From the NCBI RefSeq assembly GCF_036898095.1, contig NC_090767.1, positions 26,500,597-26,564,596 of the forward strand: 64,000 bases of DNA. Direction: 5' to 3'. This DNA comes from Palaemon carinicauda. Lineage: Eukaryota; Arthropoda; Malacostraca; Decapoda; Palaemonidae. The position numbers and the translations under genes were made by a program. The notes under the pieces were generated by a model, which saw nothing but the letters and a program-made list of their open reading frames with translations, did not search any database and was not told where the DNA came from. This document shows positions 20,900-32,639 of this stretch, piece after piece. Every line of letters begins with the position of its first letter. Position 1 is the stretch's first letter.

Positions 20900-21595
20900 G
20901 GTTTGGGACTCTAATCAGAGCGGTAGCACAGGCTTTTAAGCTGTTCTCTCTGAGTTGAGCCACAAATCCTTGGCTACATCCACTCCCCCGATGAGGAAAA
21001 GAGGTGTTTCGGACGAGGTAACTTCTACGAGGTCGTAGCTGTCTCCTCGTAAGTCTTCGAGGCAGGCACTCTCCCCCCCTGACTTTTCTCCCTCATCTTG
21101 GGACAAAGTTTTCCCGCCCTCAGAAGAGTCACGGGAGGTGAGACGTTCCCCAATCCCACCTGCGCGGTAAAGTCTTCTCGAATAGGGGTGGAGAAGAGCC
21201 TGCCTCCGTCTTGATTGGAGTCCTGCATCCCTCCCGGGAGGGAGTCAAAGGACTCCAAGACAGTAACGGGAGTCCCCTAGCACCAAAATCTACAGGCTCA
21301 GACATTCTTTCGCTATGAGAACGAACCTGTTTGAGCTTAAGGACGTAAAGCAGGCGGCTGAGAGGTGTAGGAAGTCACTAAGACTCCCTCCTATATGGGG
21401 CTTTGACATTCAAGTCCTATAAACCTCCAGCACCTCAGCAACCACGTCCCACCAAAACAACGGCAGCTAAGACAGTGGGGTCTAAGCCCTTTCCGGTCAA
21501 GGACAAGAAAGGCAATTAGTCCCTCAGGGAAGGGAAGAATCCTAGAAGGAGCAGCCGAGGCCGCAAACGCTAGGATTGCCAGTTTCCCTGCATGT
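20900..21595 (+). pseudogene. DIRS-B1 gag-like remnant
   Basis: Broken frames share blocks with the DIRS-B3 gag: KRGVSDEV (~20998), AAERCRKSLRL (~21355) and a Ser/Pro-rich linker. Several stops interrupt it. It leads directly into the RT region. Confidence 0.6.
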
Positions 21596-23330
21596 CCGCC
21601 AGTGGCGGGATACCTACAAGGTTGCGCAGATAGGTTGCGGCAACTCAAGGCCGTTTCCTGGACGATTTCTATAATCAGTCAGGGATATCGCGTCCTGTTC
21701 ACAACACCTCTACCTCCCCTGAGGACGAATCCGGTGTCATTTAATACCCTTGTCATGGGATCAGCAAGGCGGCGAACTCTGTGGGCAGAGGTCCAGATTA
21801 AAGCATACTTTGGTCAGCATGGAGACCGCAGACACAGTCAGTCTTGCAGTATACCGCAAGACTTCTTGTGTATTCTGGACCTGAAGGCCGTGTACTTCCA
21901 GATCCCAGTCCATCCGTCTTCAAGAAAGTACTTAGGATTCAGCATAGACTACAAGGAGTACTAGTTCAAGGTGCCGTGTTTCGGTCTCTCCACAGCACCA
22001 CATGGTTTCACCGGACTGTTCACCCTAATTTCATCATGGGCTCTCAGGATCGGCTTCTGTCTCCTCCATTATCTGGATGATTGCCTGATCCTAGCAGACT
22101 CGGAGTCATTCCCTCTTTGACACCAAGACAAACTTCTACGACTTTGCCAGGATCAAAGGATCATGGTAAGTCTCGAGAAGTCCGCTCTGCTGCCCAATCA
22201 ATGACTGGTTCACCTAGGCATGATTATAGACACCAATCTCCATAACGCCTTCCCATCAGACGACAGGATAGCAAGGCTGAAAAGAGTCGCAAGCCCTTTC
22301 CTCAGACGAGAAGAGCTTCCAACCCAATCGTGGTTACGTCTCCTCGGTCACCTTTCACCCTTAGGTCGTCTAGTTCTCAACGGTTGCCTCAGGATGAGGT
22401 CTCTCCAGGGGCAACTCAGGTCCTGGTGGAATCAAGGCTGCGATTCCCCGGACACCATGATCCCTATGGATCCTGCGGAACGGACGAATCGCCAGTGGTG
22501 GGTGACAAGCGAGAACCTACGAAGGAAAAGGGATCTTCTCGTTCCTTCCTCCGGTTTGGATGCTGTTTTCGGACACCTCAAAGGAAGGGGGGGGGGGCCA
22601 CGTTCTGTACCACAGGACCTCAGGCCTGTGGTCAGAATCAGAAAGGTGCCTCCATATAAATCTGCTAGAGATGAAGGCCGTTTTCCTGGCCCTTCAACAG
22701 TTCCAACAAGGACCTGGCGAATCACTCTGTGGTATGATGAGCTACTTCACCACAGTAGTGGCTTACATCAACAAGCAAGGAGGTACCTTTTCAAGCAGCT
22801 ATCCCATCTCTCAGTAGAGGTACTAAGATAGACCGAAGTCCACTCGATTCCTCTATCGGCTCGCTTCATCCCAGACAAAGGGAATGTACTCGCCGACGGT
22901 CGAAGCAGAGCTTCTCAGATAATGAGTACCGGGTGGTCCTCGGATCTTCCAGTAGCCAACAATGTCCTGACTTTGTGGGGTTACCCGACTGTGGATCTGT
23001 TCGCTACAGTGCTGACCTTCAAGCTCCCGCTGTATTGCCCCCCCAGTCCCAGATCCCAAGGCACTCTGGCAAGATGAATCCCAACAACGGTGGGACAACA
23101 TCGACGTGTAAGCTTTTCCCTCATTCTGTCTGATGAGGAGGATGCTCAACAAGACCAGAATATTGGTCAATCTCTCGATGACCCTTTTGTGGCTCATCAC
23201 GCGGATTGGTTTCCGGACCTTCCGCAATTCCTAACGGAACTTCCGAGAGAACTCCCTCTACGGCACAACCTACTCAAAAAACCACATGCCAACATCTTTC
23301 ACAAAGCCGTAGCTTCGCTTCGACTTTAAG
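21596..23330 (+). pseudogene. DIRS-B1 reverse transcriptase-RNase H, deleted
   Basis: Frame begins VAGYLQGCADRLRQL. CILDLKAVYFQIPVHPSSRK (RT motif A, ~21880), CFGLSTAPHGF (~21980), HYLDDCLIL (~22060, catalytic pair kept) and GMIIDTNLHNAFPSDDRI (~22220) follow. Compared with DIRS-B3 the block with VIDLSALNKFV before motif A is missing. RNase H is fragmentary (INLLEMKAVFLALQQF, AYINKQGG). Several stops and frameshifts are present, plus a 9-base G run near 22588. Confidence 0.78.
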
Positions 23331-23369
23331 CCTGGAGACTATCCAGCATCTCCTCGCTGAGAGGATTGT

Positions 23370-24370
23370 TGCAACGAGTTGCGAACGGGATTTCTGGACA
23401 CCTGCGTAGATCATCCGCTGGGGTCTTCCAGGCAAAGTGGCGAGTTCCTGTGGTTGGAGTCGTAAGAGGTATCTCTCCACTCGATACCACTATTCCAGCA
23501 ATAGCGGAGTTCTTCGTATATTTGCGGGAAGAATGCGCCTTTCAGTCTCGGCAATGAAAGGCTATCGCTCAGCCTTAAGTCTAGCCTTCAGGCTCAAAGG
23601 AGTGGATATTTCTCCCTCGCTGGAACTTTCCCTACTCAGACGAAGATATGATCTTACCTGCCCTCAGTCGGAAGTGAGACCTCCTCCATGGAATATGGTT
23701 CGAGTTCTCGGGTCTCTTAAGAGACCTCCCTACGAACCATTTCGCCAGGCTTCAGATCGCCACCTAACTTGGAAGGCGGTGTTCCTACTAGCATTGGCCT
23801 CGGCCAACCGAGTCAGTGAACTTCATGGTCTCTCGTCGACATCGCCCATGCAAGGGGATGAGGGGAGGTAACGTTCATATTCATCTCTGAGTTTGTGGCT
23901 AAGACACAGAATCCGGGAGTGCCGGATCTTTGATTCGACTCTTTCCGGATTTCGAGTCTTCGTTCTGTAACAGATGACCCAGACCTTCCCCTACTGTGTC
24001 CAGTAAGGAGTCCGAGGTTATATCTCAAAGAACGGCTGCATTTGTCCCCAAGTGCAAGCTTTGTTTGTGAGCACTGGGAGAACAAAGAGGAGGGTCACCA
24101 AGAATACCATCTCTGCATGGATTTGTAGGGTGATCCATCTGTCCCTGAATCCTGACTCTCCTCCTTCATGTCGCCTTAGAGCGCATGATGTCAGGGGCAT
24201 AGCTACGCCCCTGGCCTTCCAGAAGAACTTCCCAGCGACACAGGTTCTATAAGCAGGAGTGTGAAACCGTCAGACGACCTTCACAGCCCACTACCTGCAA
24301 GACGTGACCCACTGGAGGCTCGATATGTTCTCTATCGGCTCTGTGGTGGCTGCACAACAGCTGGTTTAAA
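23370..24370 (+). pseudogene. DIRS-B1 tyrosine recombinase
   Basis: Core-binding part with MRLSVSAMKGYRSALSLAF (~23535). Catalytic positions: Arg in SANRVSEL (~23810), His-x-x-Arg in HDVRGIATPLAF (~24185) and Tyr in TAHYLQDVT (~24290). At least two frameshifts (near 23870 and 23930) and two stops near 24250-24265 break it. Confidence 0.8.
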
Positions 24371-24860
24371 CCTCAGGCTCCTTAATGGACAAGTAGCAGA
24401 GGGTTGAGGGCATTATTACCCGGTTTTAGTCTGCATGAAAGAAAAGTTATGTCCGGCCCATATTCTTTTCTTCATCCTCCCTTCTCTTGGGGAAAGCAGC
24501 ATCCTAGGTTCTCTGCACAGCTGCCCTCAAACCACCGCGAGTAAACCATGTTTCCTTGTTTTTCCTAGTATTAAGTTAATACTGTCACGTCCCCATACCC
24601 TGACGAGGTGGTATTGGGAAAGTCATAGCCTAAAGTTTTCCATCTAAAGAACTTCAGATCAACTTCCTTGGACGAGTCACACATAATCCTTCACACACAG
24701 CTTATGTAGGCCGCAGCCCTGGCATAGCAAGGTGTGAGCGAGGTGCAGGGACTCTTTATTGTTGAGTGCTGACACACTCGGATAATGAATCCCCGGGTAA
24801 AGCCAAAAGCCAGTATGGCTGGGACTTATTCCACCCTTCCTAAGGATTAAGTCACCCAAT

Positions 24861-24954
24861 GTAAATAGCGGGGTTTGTATTTCGGTTACGGAACAAATGA
24901 CAAATTCGGAGATAATTTGTATTTTTCCTAACCATACAAACCTTAGCTATTTAC
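24861..24954 (+). repeat. DIRS-B1 internal complementary region
   Basis: The first half is the inverse of the left end (TTTCGGTTACGGAAC). The second half is the inverse of the right end (ATGACAAATTC to CCTAACCATACAAACC). They meet at GAACAAATGAC, as expected for an ICR templating circle closure. Confidence 0.8.
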
Positions 24955-24984
24955 ACATATTTGCCCGCCAGCCCTGTCCCCCGT

Positions 24985-25206
24985 GAAGCCCTACCTCTAA
25001 GCAAAGTGAATCAGTTCACCGGTGTGTGAGGGAGAGGGGTAGCTAGCTACCCCTCCCCTACCCCCTTGCTAACTAGCGAGGGGATAGTTAACCCTCGTTA
25101 AAAATCTAATGGCTCGCCATTTCAGCTACGCCGAAATTAATACCCTATGTAAATAGCTAAGGTTTGTATGGTTAGGAAAAATACAAATTATCTTCGAATT
25201 TGTCAT
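24985..25206 (-). repeat. DIRS-B1 right ITR
   Basis: The inverse of 17564-17757; it ends CGAATTTGTCAT. Confidence 0.8.
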
Positions 25207-25561
25207 ATTGTTAGGAAAAATACAAACTACTTGGAAATTTTTTCATATTTATCATGTCCCCGTTCTTCAAACAAGTTGGAGTCGGGCAATGTATAGATTA
25301 TGAATGGGCTCACCCCTACTGCGTACTTATCTATTCACCTCCCATTGACATCTTTTACTCCTTCCAGCACTGATTGCCCAGGCTGTCATCCTACGAGGAA
25401 AACGAGGTGTCAGGCTGTCTCTTGAGCAGCTCCTATGAAGCACATGAGGTCATCCTGGGACAGTAGCCAGCCAGTTGGTTTGAGGTTCTCAGCCCACCTT
25501 AAGGTGAGTCTCCTATGTGAAGAACTGAAGGTTTGTATGTTGCACTGGAACAAATGACAAT
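25207..25561 (+). repeat. DIRS-B spacer, copy 1
   Basis: About 95% identical by eye to 34393-34740. It starts inside an older DIRS-B terminus (GTTAGGAAAAATACAAACTA) and ends GGAACAAATGACAAT directly before a DIRS-B left end at 25562. Its last ~95 bp resemble the pre-ICR part of DIRS-B2. Confidence 0.8.
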
Positions 25562-25603
25562 GGTTCCGTGACTGGAATACAAACCAACGCTATTTATGGG
25601 GGA
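25562..25603 (+). mobile_element. Start of another DIRS-B element, probably DIRS-B2
   Basis: GGTTCCGTGACTGGAATACA through TTTATGGGGG matches the start of DIRS-B3 at 34741. It is cut after ~42 bp by a DIRS-A terminus. The RT-RH-YR half of DIRS-B2 lies at 30885-34427 in the same orientation, so this may be its separated head (inference). Confidence 0.5.
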
Positions 25604-25990
25604 TTTTTGGGCTCAAGCCATGTCGTCCTGATGGAAGGTTCCTAATAGCAGCTTCCAAAGGGACATATGTACTACAGTGATATTCCCAGAGAATTTACGT
25701 TTAGGTCTCCGGAATTCTAACTCCTGGCGCGAATATCCTTGAAATTTCTCTCAAGGATATTGCATAATATCAGGGATGTATATCTTGATATGACACATGC
25801 GATCTTCACCCTGAATAGCGTTTTCGCTTTGAGGGGGAAGAGTAGCAATTTTGGAAGGGGAGCTGTTATCAAGGTTACCCTACTTCCCATACTACTATTG
25901 AGTATCAAGATGGCGGACATTCCTAATTCTGTAGCGAATTTGCACGGTGGTGTTTCCTGTTGATCTAACTTTTTCGATCGATTCTGCAAG
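25604..25990 (+). mobile_element. Lone DIRS-A-type terminus
   Basis: Begins TTTTTGGGCTCAAGCCATGTCG and follows the DIRS-A1 ITR for ~200 bp (AGTGATATTCCCAGAGAATT, GGAATTCTAACTCCTGGCGCG). It then diverges. No gag, RT or YR is attached. Confidence 0.75.
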
Positions 25991-26229
25991 GATTATTATG
26001 CAATCTCCAGCTTCTTTCGCCTCTGGAAAGTTGAGTTGATTCTTTACAATGTGTATATTTTAGCTCCTGTTTCACATTGAAATTAGAGTAATTTATTGTG
26101 ATTAGGAGCTAGGCCTGTTACCAGAGGCGCCATGGGCGCTGTCGTTCGTTAGGCATGTGTTATTTAGTTAGTAGAACGGCATTCCCGGTTGAAATAGCAT
26201 TAATTAATTAATTATGAAAGTTATTTAGG
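25991..26229. other. Unassigned spacer
   Basis: AT-rich, including TTAATTAATTAATTA near 26200; no gene or repeat recognised. Confidence 0.5.
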
Positions 26230-26363
26230 TGCACTGCCCCCTGTGGCCGCGGGGGCATAAATCAATTAGAATAGCGCCAACGTTATCCCTGCGTGTCGTA
26301 AGAGGCGACTAAAAGGGACGGGACGAGGGGGCTGGGAACTCCCTCTCCTGTATAAAAAATCCT

Positions 26364-29355
26364 GTGAGACAGCAACAAAGAGATGGAGCTAGGGGGAGAG
26401 TGACTGCTCCCCGCACTCTAGTTTTGGGGTGTTTGAATGTACGTGGATGTAGTACGATAGAGAGTAAAAGATGTAAGATTGGAAGTATGTTTAGAAGTAG
26501 AAGGATGGATGTATTGGCCTTGTGTGAGACAAAGATGAAAGGAAAGGGTGAAGTGATGTTTGGTGAAATGTCTGGTAGAGTGTCTGGGATTGAAAGGGGA
26601 AGAGCGAGAGAGGGTGTGGCTTTATTGCTGAGTGAATGGATGACAGGTAAAGTAGTGGAATGGAAGGAGATATCATCTAGGTTAATGTGGGTAAGGGTTA
26701 GGTTGGGTAGGGAATGTTGGGCGTTTGTCAGTGCGTATGGGCCAGGTAGTGAGAAAAGTGAAGAAGAGCGGAATGAGTTCTGGAATGAATTAACTAGGTG
26801 TGTAGAAGGACTGGGTAGAAGGAATTATGTAGTTGTTATGGGTGACTTAAATGCTAGACTGGGCGCTGGAGAGGTAGAAGGTGTCATTGGGAAGTATGGC
26901 GTACCAGGTGAAAATGAGAGTGGTGAGAGACTGGTAGATATGTGTGTTGAACAAGAGATGGTAATAAGTGCTAGCTTTTTTAAAAAGAAAGATAAAAATA
27001 AGTATACATGGGTAAGAGTGGCAAATGGAAGAGTAGTAGAAAGAGCATTAATGGATTATGTGTTGATAACTAAAAGAATGTTTGGAAGATTGAAAGACGT
27101 GCACGTGTTTAGGGGTATGGCTAACGGTATGTCTGATCATTTTTTGGTGGAAGGAAAATTGGTTGTAGCAAAAGAGTGGGTGAATAGAGTAGGTGGATGT
27201 AAAAGGGAGTTAGTGAGGGTTGAAGAGCTAATAAAACCGGGGGTAAAAAGTAAATATCAGGAAAGGTTGAAAATGGCATATGACGAGGTGAGAGTAAGAG
27301 AAACTGGTAATTTAGAGGAGGAGTGGAAGTTAGCAAAAGAAAATTTTGTTGGGATTGCAAGTGATGTATGTGGCAAGAAGGTTGTTGGAGGCAGCATGAG
27401 GAAGGGCAGTGAATGGTGGAATGAAGGAGTGAAGGTAAAAGTGGAAGAGAAAAAGAGGGCTTTTGAAGAATGGCTGCAGAGTAATAGTATAGAGAAGTAT
27501 GAAAAATATAAAGAGAAAAATGTGGAAGTAAAGCGCAAGGTACGTGAGGCAAAGAGGGCAGCTGACCTGAGGTGGGGTCAGGGACTGAGTCAGTCATATG
27601 AAGAGAATAAGAAGTTTTGGAAAGAAGTGAAGAGAGTAAGGAAGGCCGGTGCAAGAATTGAAGAGACAGTGAAAGATGGAAATGGAAGGTTGTTAAAAGG
27701 AGAGGAGGCAAGGAAAAGGTGGGCGGAATATTTTGAAAGTTTGCTGAATGTTTAGGATGATAGGGAGGCAGATATAACTGCTGTTCCAGGTGTTGAGGTG
27801 CCAGTGATGGGAGATGAGAATGAGAGAGAGATTACAATAGAGGAAGTGAGGAGAGCACTAGATGAAACGAGAGTAGGAAAAGCATCTGGTATGGATGGTG
27901 TGAAAGCTGAGATGTTGAAGGAAGGGGGTGTGACTGTACTTGAATGGTTGGTGAGATTGTTTAATGTGTGTTTTGTGTTGTCATTGGTACCAGTAGATTG
28001 GGTCTGTGCATGTATTGTACCACTATATAAGGGTAAGGGAGATGTGCATGAGTGTTGTAATTCAAGAGGTATTAGTTTGTTGAGTGTAGTTGGAAAAGCG
28101 TATGGTAGAGTACTGATTAATAGGATTAAGGATAAAACAGAGAATGCAATCTTGGAAGTACAGGGTGGTTTTAGAAGAGGTAGGGGTTGTATGAATCAGA
28201 TTTTTACAGTTAGGCAGATATGCGAGAAATATTTAGCAAAAGGTAAGGAGGTGTATGTTGCGTTTATGGATCTGGAGAAAGCATATGATAGAGTTGATAG
28301 GGAAGCAATGTGGAATGTAATGAGGTTATATGGAGTTGGTGGAAGGTTGTTGCAAGCAGTGAAAAGTTTCTACAAAGGTAGTAAAGCATGTGTTAGAATA
28401 GGAAATGAAGTGAGCGATTGGTTTCCGGTGAGAGTGGGGCTGAGACAGGGATGTGTGATGTCGCCGTGGTTGTTTAACTTGTATGTTGATGGAGTGGTGA
28501 GAGAGGTGAATGCTCGAGTGCTTGGACGAGGATTAAAACTGGTAGGCGAGAATGATCATGAATGGGAGGTAAATCAGTTGTTGTTTGCGGATGATACTGT
28601 ACTGGTAGCAGACACAAGAGAAGCTTGACCGACTAGTGACAGAATTTGGAAGGGTGTGTGAGAGAAGGAAGTTGAGAGTTAATGTGGGTGAGAGTAAGGT
28701 TATGAGATGTACGAGAAGGGAAGGTGGTGCAAGGTTGAATGTCATGTTGAATGGAGAGTTACTTGAGGAGGTGGATCAGTTTAAGTACTTGGGGTCTGTT
28801 GTTGCAGCAAATGGTGGAGTGGAAGCAGATGTACGTCAGAGAGTGAATGAAGGTTGCAAAGTGTTGGGGGCAGTTAAGGGAGTAGTAAAAAATAGAGGGT
28901 TGGGCATGAATGTAAAGAGAGTTCTATATGAGAAAGTGATTGTACCAACTGTGATGTATGGATCGGAGTTGTGGGGAATGAAAGTGATGGAGAGACAGAA
29001 ATTGAATGTGTTTGAGATGAAGTGTGTGAGGAGTATGGCTGGTGTATCTCGAGTAGATAGGGTTAGGAACGAAGTGGTGAGGGTGAGAACGGGTGTAAGA
29101 AATGAGTTAGCGGCTAGAGTGGATATGAATGTGTTGACGTGGTTTGGCCATGTTGAGAGAATGGAAAATGGCTGTCTGCTAAAGAAGGTGATGAATGCAA
29201 GAGTTGATGGGAGAAGTACAAGAGGAAGGCCAAGGTTTGGGTGGATGGATGGTGTGAAGAAAGCTCTGGGTGATAGGAGGATAGATGTGAGAGAGGCAAA
29301 AGAGCGTGCGAGAAATAGGAATGAATGGCGAGCGATTGTGACGCAGTTCCGGTAG
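26364..29355 (+). pseudogene. RTE endonuclease-reverse transcriptase
   Basis: About 995 codons. The N-terminal APE-type endonuclease has LNVRG (24-28), CETK (Glu55), SAYGPG, GDLNARLG, DYVLI and a final SDHFLV. RT shows FMDLEKAYDRV (motif A), GLRQGCVMSPWLFNLY (motif B) and LLFADDTVLVAD (motif C). The C-terminus carries WFGHVERMENG. Only two lesions are visible: TAG at 27753-27755 with the frame continuing unchanged, and a one-base frameshift near 28620 (TREA-stop versus TREKLDRLV). The start codon is uncertain; the ATG at 26393 is an alternative. The sense strand is very poor in C. It would nick DNA and prime reverse transcription on target. Confidence 0.9.
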
Positions 29356-29612
29356 GCCCTGCTGCTTCCTCCGGTGCCTTAGATGACCGCGGAGGTAGCA
29401 GCAGTAGGGGACTCAGCAGTATGAAGCTTCATCTGTGGTGGAAATGTGGGAGGTTGGGCTGTGGCACCCTAGCAGTACCAGCTGAACTCGGCTGAGTCCC
29501 TGGTTAGGCTGGAGGAACGTAGAGAGTAGAGGTCCCCTTTTTTGTTTTGTTTCTTGTTGTTGTCGGCTACCCCCCAAAGTTGGGGGAAGTGCCTTTGGTA
29601 TATGGATGGGAC
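29356..29612 (+). other. RTE 3' untranslated region
   Basis: Contains GGCTGTGGCACCCTAGCAGTACC and GTCGGCTACCCCCCAAAGTTG, ending near TTTGGTATATGGATGG. The same end recurs three more times in this window. Confidence 0.75.
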
Positions 29613-30300
29613 TACCACTCTCCGGTTCTGCAGCGCTCTCCTGTGCATTGGTGCTCTCTAACTTGCCAATACTCTCCTGAGCGCCTGCTTTCTCCAGCTT
29701 GGCAGCACAATCCTGCTCACTTGCCAGCTTTGATCTAGCACTCTTTTGCTCGCGGGTGCTCTCCAGCGCACCAGTACTCTCGTGCACCAGCACTCTCCAG
29801 CGTGCCAGCGATTCAGCTCTCTCCAGCACGATTGCACTCACCAGCACATCAGGGCTCTGTTGTTTGCTAGTTGTCTCCTGTGCGTCAACGATCTCCAGCT
29901 TGCCTGTGCTCTCCTGCTTCACAGCGCTCTCCAGCTCGCCAGCACTGTCCTGCACGTCAACGCTTTCCAGCTCGGCAGAACTGTCTTGCACGCCAGGACT
30001 CTCCAGCGCGTCAGCACTTTCCAACGTGTCAGTACTCCTCAGTGGGTCCACTTTCTCCTGCGCATCAGCGTTTGCCAGCTCGCCAGCATGCCAGCACTTG
30101 CCAGTACAACAGCACTCGCCAGAACATCAGTGCTCTCCAGCTCGCCAGCACTCTCCTACACGCCAACGCTCTCCAGTTCTCCAGTGTTCTTCAGCACGCC
30201 AGCTCTCTCTAGCGCAGCAGCACTCTCCTGCGTGCCAGCGCTCTCCAGCCCGTCAGTGCTCCCCAGTGTGTCCACACACTCCAGCATATCATTGTTGCAG
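29613..30300 (+). repeat. Degenerate 15/30-bp minisatellite
   Basis: Alternating CTCTCCAGC-type and CTCTCCTGC-type 15-mers (CTCTCCAGCTCGCCAG, CTCTCCTGCACGCC), giving about 30-bp units. It is open on both strands: Ser/Thr/Cys repeats on plus, Glu/Ser/Ala on minus. In style and position it resembles the DIRS-B1 gag minisatellite, so it may be the gag region of DIRS-B2. Confidence 0.8.
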
Positions 30301-30305
30301 GGGTT

Positions 30306-30500
30306 TGCAGACTGTGGCCAGATATAGCACGCAGACCGCCTAGTGTCCGAATGCCGACCACACTCCAACGTTCACTACACAAAAAGGTAAAACAGTGGAA
30401 TAATCATAAATCTGGGTAAAAGGTAAACAATCAAGGATGAACTGGGCACTGGGCACCACCCCTTGATTTTATACTGGGCAAAGGGACCCAGCTCGAACAT
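30306..30500 (+). repeat. Fold-back repeat R1, left arm
   Basis: From TTTGCAGACTGTGGCCAG to AAGGGACCCAGCT. The inverse copy is at 30722-30873 (with a ~50-bp gap) and a direct copy lies at 37828-38035. Confidence 0.85.
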
Positions 30501-30517
30501 TACTTCCCTCTTATCTT

Positions 30518-30590
30518 CCCTATAAATAGCTAAAGGTGTGTATCGTTAGGAAAAATAAGAATTCTCTCCGATTTTGTCATGTCATTATTA
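30518..30590 (+). repeat. DIRS-B right-terminus fragment inside the R1 loop
   Basis: AAATAGCTAAAGGTGTGTATCG, TTAGGAAAAATAAGAATTCTC and CGATTTTGTCAT follow the DIRS-B right terminus. Between it and the right arm lies AT-rich sequence with no gene. Confidence 0.7.
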
Positions 30591-30721
30591 CTTGAAATTA
30601 AGAAACACCTACTAAAATAAAAAAAAAAAACACTGGGTTCTTCTTTATTTAAAATACATTACCTAGCACATCCAAGAGAGGGATGGTAAACTCTAGAAAA
30701 GAGGAGAAATTCTAAGGTTGT

Positions 30722-30873
30722 AGCTGGGTCCCCTTGCCCAGTATAAAATCAAGGGGTGATGCCCAGTGCCCAGTTCTCTGGGCATGTTTTTGTTTAGTGG
30801 AAAGGTGGATTGTGGTCGGCATTTGGACACTAGGCAGTCTGCGTGTTATGTCTGTCCGTAGTCTGCAAACTGC
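30722..30873 (-). repeat. Fold-back repeat R1, right arm
   Basis: The reverse complement matches 30306-30500, including GGGCACTGGGCATCACCCC and GATTTTATACTGGGCAA. The DIRS-B2 RT begins 12 bp later. Confidence 0.85.
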
Positions 30874-30889
30874 TACAGCTGCTGCACGG

Positions 30890-32610
30890 GGCCTATCCTT
30901 GGCAATCTCTGTGATTCATTGAGGGTATTGCATCCCTTTCACTCAATCTCTCCCTCTATTGACTCAGAATCCAGTTCCATTGAGCTCCAATGTGAAGGGA
31001 TCTGTAAAGGAGCTGTCAAAATCCAGGCTATGTCGGAGAAGGGCGCTCTCCAGGAGGTCGTCGATGTGTCCATATGATTCTTCAGTCGACTCTTTCTTGT
31101 GAAAAAGGCGTCTGGAGGGTGGGGGTCTGTCATTGACCTCTCGGCTCTGAACACGTTTGTTCTACAAACTCCGGTCAGCATAAAGACAGTCAGACAAGTG
31201 GTAAGACTTCAAGACTTCTCGTGCACACTGGATCTCAAGGGCGCATGCTTTCAGATCCCAGTCCATCCAACTTCATGGAAATATCTAAGGATCTTACACG
31301 ACAACAGGTAATACCAGTTCAAGGAGCTGTGCTTTGGTCTTTCAACAGCCCCTCAGGTCTTCATGTTAACCTGGGCCCACAGGATTGGCATCTGCCTCCT
31401 AAGATACCTGGACGACTAGCTGATACTAGCAGACTTGATAGCAACTGTTCAACACTGAGATAGACTCCTTGTCTTTTGCCAAGATCTGGAGATCGTGGTA
31501 AATCTTGAGAAGTCATCCCTGCTTCCCTTTCAAAGATTGGTTTACCTGGAAATGATCATCGGCACCAGTCTGCAGAAAGTCTTCCCATCAGACTACAAAA
31601 TCCAGAGGCTGAGGAAAGTGGTAGGCCCATTCCTAGGTCCCCTGTCATCCCTGGTCTATCTAGTTGTGAACATCCGCCTCTGGATTCGATCTCTTCAGTG
31701 CAGCAAATCCAGGTGGGTTTAAGACGAGGACTTCCTGGATATGCTGGTTCCCGTGGTACCCGAGCAGCTGAAGGACTTGAGGTGGTGGGTAGCAGACGAG
31801 AATCTCCGCCAAGGGGTCGACCTTCTCGTTCTTTCCCCAGAGTTGATGCTCTTTTCAGATGCGTCAAAAGGAGGTGGTGTCCCACATACTACACCACTTG
31901 GCCTCTGGGCTCTGGTTAGAGTCCAAAAGGTACCAGCATATAAATCTCGTAGATATGAGGGCAACCTTTCTAGGCATACAGCAGTTCCATCATTTACTGG
32001 TGGGTCATTCTGTGGTGTTGATGACTGACAACATGGCGGTCGTGGCTTAGGTGAACAAGCAAGGCAGTACCTTTAGGCAGCACCTTTGCCATCTAGGAGT
32101 GGAGGTGCTAAGATGGGCAGAAGACAACTCATTGTTCCTATCAGCCTGCTTCATTCCAGGCTGGAGGAGTGTGCTTGCAGACAATCTAAGCAGAGTGACT
32201 CGGATGATGGGCTTCGAGTGGTCTTTGAATGATCTAGTAGCCAACAGTCCTGACTTTGTGAGGTTCTCCAACTGTGGATCTGTTCGCGATATCCCTGAAC
32301 AATAGGCTCCCTCCCTACTGCTCCCCAGTTCTGGTTCCTCAGGCTTTCTGGAAAAATGCATTCCAGCAACGGTGAGACAACATCGACGTTTACACCTTTC
32401 CCCTGTTCTATCTGATGAGAAGGGTTCTCAAAAAGACCATATCATCTAAGAACCTGTCAATGACCCTCATAGCTCCGCTATATCATCACGCCAAATGGTT
32501 CCTGGACCTTCTTCATATCCTGACGAAGGTTCCGAGAGAGTTCCCTCAACTTCACAATTTACTCAGACAACCACATATGAACATCATTCACAAAGCCGTA
32601 GTATCCCTGT
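30890..32610 (+). pseudogene. DIRS-B2 reverse transcriptase-RNase H
   Basis: SVIDLSALNTFVLQTP (~31130), CTLDLKGACFQIPVHP (~31222, motif A with D-to-G/A-to-C changes nearby), CFGLSTAPQVF (~31330) and YLDD followed by TAG in place of Trp (~31410). RNase H shows INLVDMRATFLGIQQFH, VLMTDNMAVVA, then TAG and NKQGS. Many frame changes; not functional. Confidence 0.78.
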
Positions 32611-32639
32611 GACTTCACGCCTAGAGATTATCCAGCATC

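Larger units (their letters stand above)
26230..29612 (+). mobile_element. Near full-length RTE-type LINE
   Basis: Starts with a GC-rich leader (GTGGCCGCGGGGGCATA, then GTCGTAAGAGGCGACTAAAAG), continues through an endonuclease-RT frame, and ends with a 3' region (29356-29612) whose text recurs at 53400-53582 and in both arms of the 56.6-57.2 kb palindrome. No target duplication identified. Confidence 0.85.

Noticed and set aside
27121..27711. 196-codon Pro/Ser/Leu-rich minus frame
   Set aside because: Antisense shadow of the C-poor RTE coding strand.
29413..30343. Ser/Glu- and Ser/Cys-rich proteins of about 200 residues on both strands
   Set aside because: Both arise from the 15/30-bp minisatellite; a gag origin is possible but neither frame is supported alone.
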